Assembly (NCBI GenBank): GCA_020638495.1
Contig: JACKIN010000018.1
Span: 1-64,000 of the forward strand
Length of the DNA stretch: 64,000 nt
Direction: 5' to 3'
Origin: Geminicoccaceae bacterium
GTDB lineage: Bacteria; Pseudomonadota; Alphaproteobacteria; Geminicoccales; Geminicoccaceae
Notes under the pieces: generated by a model
Database searches by the model: none
Seen by the model: the letters and a program-made list of their open reading frames with translations, nothing else
What the model was told of the DNA's origin: nothing
Translations under genes and position numbers: made by a program
Part shown: piece after piece, positions 26,847 to 33,910 of the stretch
Layout of the letters: the number at the start of each line of letters is the position of its first letter
Position numbering within the stretch: the stretch's first letter is position 1

Positions 26847-28250
26847 ATGGGTATGCTCTGTCGCCTTGCCTTGGCAGTCTTCCTTCTGGCGCTCGGTGCC
26901 GCGACGGCGTCGCCGGTGCAGGCCAACAGCAAGTACGCGGCCGTCGTCCTCGACTACGCGACCGGCGAGGTGCTGCACTCGCGCCGCGCCGATGTCGCCC
27001 TCTATCCCGCCTCGCTCACCAAGATGATGACCCTCTACATGCTGTTCGAGGCGCTCGAGCGGGGCGAGCTCCGGCTCGGCAGCAAGCTCGATGTCTCGCG
27101 GCGCGCCGCCGGCATGCCGGCGTCGAAGCTCGGCCTCGGGGCCGGCTCGACCATCACCGTCGAGCAGGCGATCGAGGCGATCGTCGTCAAGTCGGCCAAT
27201 GACGTGGCCGTGGTGATCGCCGAGGCGCTGGCCGGCAGCGAGCCACGGTTCGCCGATGCGATGACCCGCCGGGCGCGGGCCATCGGGATGCGTCATACCA
27301 CCTTCAAGAATGCCTCGGGCCTGCCGGATCGCCAGCAGAAGAGCTCGGCGGCCGACATGGCCCGGCTGGCCTACCGGCTGATCAGCGACCATCCCCGCTA
27401 CTACCCCTATTTCAGTCGGCGCAGCTTCTCCTTCAACGGCGTCAACCATCGCGGCCACAATCGGCTTCTGGTCAGCTATGCCGGCATGGACGGGCTGAAG
27501 ACCGGCTACACGCGGGCTTCGGGCTTCAATCTCGCGGCCACGGCGCGGCGCAGCGGCGAGCGTGTCATCGTTGTGGTGTTCGGCGGGCGCAGCGCCCGCA
27601 CCCGCGACAAGGAGGTCGCCCGCCTGCTCGATCTCGGCTTCGAGCGGGTCCGCGAGCGCCGCCCGGCGCCGGCGATCGCCCTCCTGCCGCAGGCGAAGCC
27701 TGGGACGACCATGGCGGCGGTGGCCGTCGTCGATACGGCTGACGATGCCATAGCGCCCGAAGCGGGGCCTGTGCCGGCATTGCGGCCCGGCACGCTGGTC
27801 GAGGTGCCGGGCGTGCGCCCGGCGCCGGTCGTTGCTGTGGCCCCTGCCGTCTCGGTGCTCGACGCGCTGCCGCCGGCCGAGCGCGCGGTCATCGTCGCGG
27901 CTGCGGCGAACGCCCCGTTGCCGGCCCCCAACCCCCAGCGCCTCGTGGTTTCCGGGGGGGCCGGAACGGCTGCCACCGGGCCCTTTGCGGTCCAGGTCGG
28001 CGCCTTCCACGACTCGAATCTGGCGCGCCGTGCCGCCCAGACGGCGGCCAGGCTGGTGCCGCAGATCCTGATGCAGGGTGCCATCGACGTCAGCCCGCTC
28101 AAGGGCCGGCGGCGCACCGTCTACCGGGCGCGGGTCGCCGGCTTCGAGCGCGCGGTGGCGGACGAGGCCTGCCAGATGCTGCAGCAGCATCACCAGGAGT
28201 GCTTCGTCGTCCAAACGCGGGGCTACGAGGTGGCGGGCCGGACCTCGTGA
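26847..28250 (+). CDS. D-alanyl-D-alanine carboxypeptidase with SPOR domain (DacF/PBP5-like)
   Basis: A 467-residue secreted penicillin-binding protein that trims peptidoglycan pentapeptides. The signal peptide ends near residue 26. The S11 peptidase motifs are complete: SLTK (56-59), SAN (116-118) and KTG (218-220). After a Pro/Ala-rich linker a SPOR domain (about 380-465; FAVQVGAFHDSNLARRAAQ) should bind denuded glycan at the division septum. ATG 26847 is taken as start, but ATG 26853 has better spacing from AGAGG. The catalytic domain resembles DacF/DacC of alphaproteobacteria. The SPOR fusion suggests septal localisation. Confidence 0.9.
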   Translation: MGMLCRLALAVFLLALGAATASPVQANSKYAAVVLDYATGEVLHSRRADVALYPASLTKMMTLYMLFEALERGELRLGSKLDVSRRAAGMPASKLGLGAGSTITVEQAIEAIVVKSANDVAVVIAEALAGSEPRFADAMTRRARAIGMRHTTFKNASGLPDRQQKSSAADMARLAYRLISDHPRYYPYFSRRSFSFNGVNHRGHNRLLVSYAGMDGLKTGYTRASGFNLAATARRSGERVIVVVFGGRSARTRDKEVARLLDLGFERVRERRPAPAIALLPQAKPGTTMAAVAVVDTADDAIAPEAGPVPALRPGTLVEVPGVRPAPVVAVAPAVSVLDALPPAERAVIVAAAANAPLPAPNPQRLVVSGGAGTAATGPFAVQVGAFHDSNLARRAAQTAARLVPQILMQGAIDVSPLKGRRRTVYRARVAGFERAVADEACQMLQQHHQECFVVQTRGYEVAGRTS

Positions 28251-28410
28251 CTGCGCCGGCCGAAGCCCGCTTCCCTCGGGCCGCGCCTGACCCGCTCCCG
28301 GGGCATCACCGCCGCGCTTGACCACAACGTCGCTTCCTCACTACCGTCCCCTCTCTTCATGACGACCGGGCGCGGTCCCGGTCGGCTGGTCGAGGTGGGA
28401 GGTGCATGGC

Positions 28411-29748
28411 GTGGGCGAGGGCGCGGATATCCGGGGCGGTCGACTGCCGGCCGCCGCCTATGACGAGAATTTCGCCGATCTCCAGCCGCCGCTGGCGAGG
28501 CAGGAGGCCGTGGTCGAGGCTGCGCGCTGCTATTTCTGCTACGATGCGCCCTGCGTCCAGGCCTGCCCGACCGGCATCGATATCCCGAGCTTCATCCGCA
28601 AGATCCAGACCGGCAACCTGAAGGGTTCGGCCCTCGACATCCTCGAGGCCAACATCATGGGCGGCACCTGTGCCCGGGTCTGCCCGACCGAGGTGCTCTG
28701 CGAAGAAGCCTGCGTGCGCACCGTGCAGGAGGGCAAGCCGGTCCGGATCGGGCGGCTGCAGCGCTACGCCACCGATGCGCTGTTCGCCACCGGCATCCAG
28801 CCCTTCAGCCGGGCGGCATCCACCGGCCGGCGGATCGCCGTGGTCGGCGCCGGCCCTGCCGGCCTCGCCTGCGCCCATGCGCTGGCGCGGCGCGGCCACG
28901 ACGTCGTCGTCTTCGAGCGCCGGGCCAAGGCCGGCGGGCTCAACGAGCACGGCATCGCTGCCTACAAGATGGCGAACGACTTCGCCGCGCGCGAGGTCGC
29001 CTTCATCCTCGGCATCGGCGGCATCGAGCTCCACCTCGGCCAGGCGCTCGGTCGCGAGCTGACGCTCGACGCCCTGCGCCGCGACCACGACGCCGTCTTC
29101 CTCGGCGTCGGCCTCGGCACCACCAACCGCCTGGGCCTGGCGGGCGAGGAGCTCGAGGGTGTGCTCGACGCCGTCGACTTCATCGAGGAGCTGCGGCAGA
29201 GCCCGGACAAGGCGACCCTGCCGGTCGGCCGACACATCGTCGTCATCGGCGGCGGCAACACCGCGATCGACATTGCCGTCCAGACGAAGCGCCTGGGTGC
29301 CGAGACCGTCACCCTGGTCTATCGCCGCGGCGCCGGCGAAATGGGGGCGACCGGCCACGAGCAGGAGATCGCCCAGCTGAACGGGGTGCTGATCCGCCAC
29401 TGGGCGCGGCCGGTGACGCTAGAGGCCGCGGGCGGCCGGGTCGCCGGCGTGACCTTCGAGCACACCCGGCTCGATGCGGGCGGCAGGCTCGAGGGCACGG
29501 GCGAGCGCTTTACCCTCGCCGCCGACCAGGTCTTCAAGGCGATTGGCCAGAAGCTCCTGGCGGACGAGCTCGCCGGTAGCGGCCTCGCGATCGAGGCCGG
29601 CAAGCTTCGGGTCGACGACGAGCTGCGCACCTCGCTCGACGGCGTCTGGGCCGGCGGCGATGCCGTGGCCGGCCAGGATCTCACCGTGGCCGCGGTCGAG
29701 GATGGCAAGCGCGCCGCCCGCTCGATCGACCGGGCACTTGGCAACTAG
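28411..29748 (+). CDS. preT: Dihydropyrimidine dehydrogenase, NAD(P)-binding subunit
   Basis: A 445-residue subunit of the heterotetrameric enzyme that reduces uracil and thymine with NAD(P)H. The N-terminus holds two Cys-rich clusters for iron-sulfur centres (CYFCYDAPCVQACP and CARVCPTEVLCEEAC), followed by an FAD site (GAGPAGLACA) and an NAD(P) site (GGGNTAID). GTG 28411 is preferred because GGAGG lies at 28398-28402; GTG 28402 is inside that site. It is the first gene of preT-preA-pydC, with 17 bp to preA. Confidence 0.91.
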   Translation: MGEGADIRGGRLPAAAYDENFADLQPPLARQEAVVEAARCYFCYDAPCVQACPTGIDIPSFIRKIQTGNLKGSALDILEANIMGGTCARVCPTEVLCEEACVRTVQEGKPVRIGRLQRYATDALFATGIQPFSRAASTGRRIAVVGAGPAGLACAHALARRGHDVVVFERRAKAGGLNEHGIAAYKMANDFAAREVAFILGIGGIELHLGQALGRELTLDALRRDHDAVFLGVGLGTTNRLGLAGEELEGVLDAVDFIEELRQSPDKATLPVGRHIVVIGGGNTAIDIAVQTKRLGAETVTLVYRRGAGEMGATGHEQEIAQLNGVLIRHWARPVTLEAAGGRVAGVTFEHTRLDAGGRLEGTGERFTLAADQVFKAIGQKLLADELAGSGLAIEAGKLRVDDELRTSLDGVWAGGDAVAGQDLTVAAVEDGKRAARSIDRALGN

Positions 29749-29765
29749 GCAGCCGGGAGGCAGTC

Positions 29766-31043
29766 ATGGCCGATCTCCGTTGCACCATCGCCGGTGTGAA
29801 GTCGCCCAACCCCTTCTGGCTCGCCTCCGCACCGCCGACCGACAAGGCCTACAACGTGGTCCGCGCCTTTCGCGCCGGCTGGGGCGGGGTGGTCTGGAAG
29901 ACGCTCGGCGAGGACCCGCCCATCGTCAATGTCAGCTCGCGCTACGGGGCGGTCCATTTCCGCGGCCACCGCATGGCCGGCTTCAACAATATCGAGCTGA
30001 TTACCGATCGCACCCTCGAGGTGAACCTGCGGGAGATAACCCAGGTCAAGCGCGACTGGCCGGACCGCGCCATGGTCGTCTCGCTCATGGTGCCCTGCGA
30101 GGAGGCGAGCTGGCAGGCGATCCTGGCCCGGGTCGAGGCGACCGGCGCCGACGGGGTCGAACTCAATTTCGGCTGCCCGCACGGCATGAGCGAGCGCGGC
30201 ATGGGCTCGGCCGTGGGCCAGGTGCCCGAGTACATCGAGATGGTGACCCGCTGGTGCAAGCAGCACACGAGGATGCCGGTCTTCGTCAAGCTCACGCCAA
30301 ACGTCACCAACATCCTGGCCCCCGCCCGGGCGGCGGTCGCCGGCGGCGCCGACGCGGTCTCGCTGATCAACACCATCAACTCGATCACCGCCGTCGACCT
30401 CGACCGCATGGCGCCCGAGCCCGTGGTCAACGGCAAGGGGGCGCATGGCGGCTATTGCGGCCCGGCGGTCAAGCCCATCGCCCTCTGCATGGTGGCCGAG
30501 ATCGCCCGCGACCCGGACTGCGCCGGCGTGCCGATCTCCGGCATCGGCGGCATCGAGACCTGGCGCGACGCCGCCGAGTTCATGGCGCTCGGCGCCGGCT
30601 CGGTGCAGGTCTGCACCGCTGCCATGCATTACGGCTTCAAGATCGTCGAGGACATGAACGACGGTCTCGCCAACTGGATGGACGATAAGGGCTACGCCAC
30701 GCTCGACGGTTTCCGCGGCGCCGCGGTCGGCAACTATACCGACTGGGGCAAGCTCGACATGAACTACGACATCAAGGCGCGGATCAGCGACGAGCTCTGC
30801 ATCGGCTGCGGTCTCTGCCACATCGCCTGCGAGGACACCTCGCACCAGGCCATCCGCTTCACCCAGGACGCGGGCAAGCGCCGCTTCACCGTGATCGACG
30901 CCGACTGCGTCGGCTGCAATCTCTGCATGCATGTCTGCCCGGTCGAGGGCTGCATCACCATGGAGGAGGTGAGCGAGGGGCGGCCCTATTTGACCTGGGC
31001 GGCGCATCCGAAGAACCCGCAGAACCTGAAGGCGGCCGAGTAG
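29766..31043 (+). CDS. preA: Dihydropyrimidine dehydrogenase, catalytic subunit
   Basis: A 425-residue FMN and iron-sulfur subunit that reduces the pyrimidine ring in the first step of uracil/thymine breakdown. The N-terminal TIM barrel carries the dihydroorotate dehydrogenase-like pattern (GVELNFGCPHGMSERGMG; VKLTPNVTNI). The C-terminal ferredoxin module holds two 4Fe-4S motifs, CIGCGLCHIAC and CVGCNLCMHVCP. Length fits PreA (411). It is co-transcribed with preT and pydC. Confidence 0.93.
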   Translation: MADLRCTIAGVKSPNPFWLASAPPTDKAYNVVRAFRAGWGGVVWKTLGEDPPIVNVSSRYGAVHFRGHRMAGFNNIELITDRTLEVNLREITQVKRDWPDRAMVVSLMVPCEEASWQAILARVEATGADGVELNFGCPHGMSERGMGSAVGQVPEYIEMVTRWCKQHTRMPVFVKLTPNVTNILAPARAAVAGGADAVSLINTINSITAVDLDRMAPEPVVNGKGAHGGYCGPAVKPIALCMVAEIARDPDCAGVPISGIGGIETWRDAAEFMALGAGSVQVCTAAMHYGFKIVEDMNDGLANWMDDKGYATLDGFRGAAVGNYTDWGKLDMNYDIKARISDELCIGCGLCHIACEDTSHQAIRFTQDAGKRRFTVIDADCVGCNLCMHVCPVEGCITMEEVSEGRPYLTWAAHPKNPQNLKAAE

Positions 31044-31076
31044 CCTCCAGCGAAGACGCATTTGGGAGATCGACCG

Positions 31077-32321
31077 GTGACCGAGAAGCCGACCAACATC
31101 AGGATCGACGGCGATCGGCTGATGCAGACCATCTTCGAGATGGCGAAGATCGGCGCCACGCCCAAGGGCGGCTGCAATCGGCAGACGCTGACCGACCTCG
31201 ACCGCGAGGGCCGCGACCTCTTCCGCTCGTGGTGCGAGGCGGCCGGCTGCACGGTCGAGATCGACGAGCTCGGCAACATGTTCGCCCGCCGCCCGGGCAA
31301 GCGCCCGGAGCTGCCGCCGGTCGTCATGGGCAGCCATCTCGACACCCAGCCGACCGGTGGCAAGTATGACGGCATCGCCGGCGTCCTGACCGGGCTCGAG
31401 GTGATCCGCACGCTGAACGATTTCAACTTCGAGACCGAGCGGCCGATCGAGGTGGTCAACTGGACCAACGAGGAGGGCACGCGTTTCGCCCCGGCCATGC
31501 TCGCCTCCGGTGTCTATGGCGGCGCCTTCACCAGGGACTGGGCCTACGCGCTCCAGGGTTTCGATGGCGCCACCTTCGGCGCCGAGCTCGAGCGGATCGG
31601 CTACAAGGGCGAGCGTCCCTGCGCGCCGCAGGAATGGGACAGCTTCTTCGAGCTGCATATCGAGCAAGGGCCGATTCTCGAGGCCGAGGGCAAGACCATC
31701 GGCGTGGTCACCGGCGGGCAGGGCATGCGCTGGTACAACGTGACCATCACCGGCCGCGAGAGCCATGCCGGCACCACGCCGATCGATCGCCGCAAGGATG
31801 CGCTCCTCGCCGCGTCGAAGGTCTTCGTCCGACTGCGCGAGATTGCCTACGAGCACGGGCCCTACGGGGTCACCACGGTCGGCCATGTGGACGTGCAGCC
31901 CAACTCGCGCAACGTGATCCCCGGCGAGGTGATGTTCACCGCCGACGTCCGCCATCCCGAGGCCGACCATCTCGAGGCGATGGGCGAGGCCTTCCGCGCC
32001 GCGGTCGCCGAGGCCTGCGCGCTCGAGGGGCTGGATTCCACCATCGACGAGATCTGGTACTTCCCGCCCGTCGCCTTCGACGCCGACCGGGTGGCCGCCG
32101 TGCGCCGCGCCGCGGAGGCGGCCGGGCTCAGCCACCGCGACATGGTCTCCGGCGCCGGCCACGACGCCTGCTATGTCGCCCGGGTGGCGCCGACGGCGAT
32201 GATCTTCATCCCCTGCAAGGACGGGCTCAGCCACAACGAGGCGGAGCATGCCGAGCCCGAGCACCTGATCGCCGGCTGCGACGTGCTGCTCCGCGCCGTG
32301 CTCGAGCGCGCCAGCGGCTGA
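31077..32321 (+). CDS. pydC: Beta-ureidopropionase / N-carbamoyl amino-acid hydrolase (M20 family)
   Basis: A 414-residue metallohydrolase that removes CO2 and ammonia from N-carbamoyl-beta-alanine, the last step of reductive pyrimidine breakdown. M20 metal-binding motifs are intact: GSHLDTQPTGGKYDG, NEEGTRFAPAM, HIEQGPILE, and the late SHNEAEH. The lid domain has RESHAGTTP. GTG 31077 is preferred over TTG 31062 for its GGGAG spacing. Exact substrate (carbamoyl-beta-alanine versus other carbamoyl amino acids) is inferred from the preTA context. The stop codon abuts the left end of the IS element. Confidence 0.86.
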   Translation: MTEKPTNIRIDGDRLMQTIFEMAKIGATPKGGCNRQTLTDLDREGRDLFRSWCEAAGCTVEIDELGNMFARRPGKRPELPPVVMGSHLDTQPTGGKYDGIAGVLTGLEVIRTLNDFNFETERPIEVVNWTNEEGTRFAPAMLASGVYGGAFTRDWAYALQGFDGATFGAELERIGYKGERPCAPQEWDSFFELHIEQGPILEAEGKTIGVVTGGQGMRWYNVTITGRESHAGTTPIDRRKDALLAASKVFVRLREIAYEHGPYGVTTVGHVDVQPNSRNVIPGEVMFTADVRHPEADHLEAMGEAFRAAVAEACALEGLDSTIDEIWYFPPVAFDADRVAAVRRAAEAAGLSHRDMVSGAGHDACYVARVAPTAMIFIPCKDGLSHNEAEHAEPEHLIAGCDVLLRAVLERASG

Positions 32322-33831
32322 GAGCGTGTGAAGGAATGCAGGGCCATGCTGTATTTCGGCTTGGACTTGGCGCCTGGCCGCGATTTTGGTGCGCCAGCGG
32401 GAGAGGGCTGGAGGCGGTGGGAGGTTGAGGGCCGCGGCGGCCCGCTGTTCAGGCGATGAGCTCGCCGGGCTGGAGCAGCCGCAGGGCGATGCGCAGGTTG
32501 TGGGCGAGCGCCTGCCACAGGGCGACGGCGCGCACCTTTTTCAGCCCCCGCACCAGGAATTGCCGCAGGCCACGATTGCGGACCTGGGCGTTGACGCATT
32601 CGATGGTGGCGGCTCGGTCCCTGTAGATCGCCTTGGCGGCCTCGCCCTCCATCCGTTGGCGCCACGCCAGGACGGCATCGGTATCCCCCTTCATCCGGTC
32701 GGTCGGGGCGCGCGCCGTGTCGCGCGGGGTCATCGGCGGGGCGTAGAGGGTCACACCCCGGCCGTCCAGCCGGTCGATGGCCGCCAGGTTGACGAAGCCG
32801 CCATCGGCCAGCATCTCGCGCGGCAGCTTGCCGAAGCGCTCGGCGATCTGGTCGGCCATCGGCTCCAGGTGGGGCTGGTCGCCGCCGCTGTTGGTCACCG
32901 CCACGCCGACGATCAGGCGATGCTCGGTCTCGGCGGCGAGCTGGACGTTGAAGGCGGGCCGAAAGCCGCCGTCGGCCATCTTCATCACCCGTGCCTCCGG
33001 ATCGGTGGTCGAGACCCGCGCCTTGTCCTTCTTTGTCGCCGGGCGCCTGGCCTCGACGGCCGGCAGCTCGGCCAGCGCCGCCGCCACCCGCTCCTCGCGC
33101 TCGCGCACCGCCCGTTCCTGCGCCGCCCGCCGGCGGCCCGACGCCGCCGCCGGGTCGGCCGCCAGCTCGGCCTTCAGCGCCCGCACCCGCTCCGCCGCCT
33201 GCCGACGGCAGTTCTCCAAGCTCTCCCGCCGCCGGAACGAAGCCGCTCCCGCCGAGGCCCGCACCTTCATCCCGTCCTGGGCCAGCCGATCCAGTCGCAC
33301 CAGCCCCTTGTGCAGCAGCACCGCCACGCTGGCCGTCAGCGTCTTGTCGAGCCAGGCCGCATGAGCCGTGCGGAAGTCGCTCAGGGATTTGTGGTTGGTC
33401 GACACCCCGCCGCACAGCCAGCGATAGGCGACGTGGCTGCCGCACAACTCGGCCAGCCGCCGGGCGCTGCCCACCCCGTCGATGGTCGCGAACAGCCACA
33501 GCGCCACCAAAATGCGCGGATCGGCCGGCGGATGCCCCACATGGCCTGCCACCGCCTTGATCCCCGCCAGCAGATCCGAGATGTCCAGACCCTCGACGAA
33601 CCGCCACACCAGCCGCGCCGGATGACCCGCCGAAAGCAAATCATCCAGACTGCACACCCGAAGCTCGACCTGTGACCGCTCCGCTTTCCTCAACCGGGGC
33701 GCACCGACAGGCACCTTCCCCGGCGCCGCCGCCGCCGGCAGATCATCGAAAAGACCCTCCTCCATACCCCCCCTCTCAGATCGCTGCGGCTATTCTATCG
33801 AAAAGGCGCAGGACATTCATTCACAGGCTCT
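32321..33831. mobile_element. IS1182-type insertion sequence
   Basis: Terminal inverted repeats lie at 32321-32338 (AGAGCGTGTGAAGGAATG) and 33814-33831 (complement AGAGCCTGTGAATGAATG), with two mismatches in 18 bp. They enclose one transposase gene on the minus strand, giving about 1.5 kb, normal for this family. The left end overlaps the last base of the pydC stop codon. A CTGA occurs at both borders (32318-32321 and 33830-33833), but the offsets do not agree fully, so I do not claim a proven target duplication. Confidence 0.82.
32449..33765 (-). CDS. IS1182-family transposase
   Basis: A 438-residue DDE transposase. The N-terminal domain shows the family pattern SAGHPARLVWRFVEGLDISD and RRLAELCGSHVAYRWLCGG. 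A charged coiled segment (about 175-245) precedes the catalytic region with NSGGDQPHLEPM and MLADGGFVNLAAIDRL, then a C-terminal RAATIECVNAQVRNRGLRQF containing the probable catalytic Glu. The frame is intact and full length, so the element may still be active. It is the only transposase in the window. Confidence 0.88.
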   Translation of the reverse strand: MEEGLFDDLPAAAAPGKVPVGAPRLRKAERSQVELRVCSLDDLLSAGHPARLVWRFVEGLDISDLLAGIKAVAGHVGHPPADPRILVALWLFATIDGVGSARRLAELCGSHVAYRWLCGGVSTNHKSLSDFRTAHAAWLDKTLTASVAVLLHKGLVRLDRLAQDGMKVRASAGAASFRRRESLENCRRQAAERVRALKAELAADPAAASGRRRAAQERAVREREERVAAALAELPAVEARRPATKKDKARVSTTDPEARVMKMADGGFRPAFNVQLAAETEHRLIVGVAVTNSGGDQPHLEPMADQIAERFGKLPREMLADGGFVNLAAIDRLDGRGVTLYAPPMTPRDTARAPTDRMKGDTDAVLAWRQRMEGEAAKAIYRDRAATIECVNAQVRNRGLRQFLVRGLKKVRAVALWQALAHNLRIALRLLQPGELIA

Positions 33832-33910
33832 GAGCTGCCCCGAGCACGCGTCCGCAACCTGTGGTAGGATGAAGGCCAGTCGGGACCGGCCACAGGCGGG
33901 GGAGGCTGCC

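Noticed and set aside
29745..32264. Long minus-strand open frame opposite preA and pydC
   Set aside because: Same reason: a shadow of two strong genes with intact motifs on the plus strand.
32318..33833. Proven 4-bp target duplication (CTGA) of the IS element
   Set aside because: CTGA is present at both borders, but the two copies are not at the same offset from the inverted repeats, so the duplication is not established.
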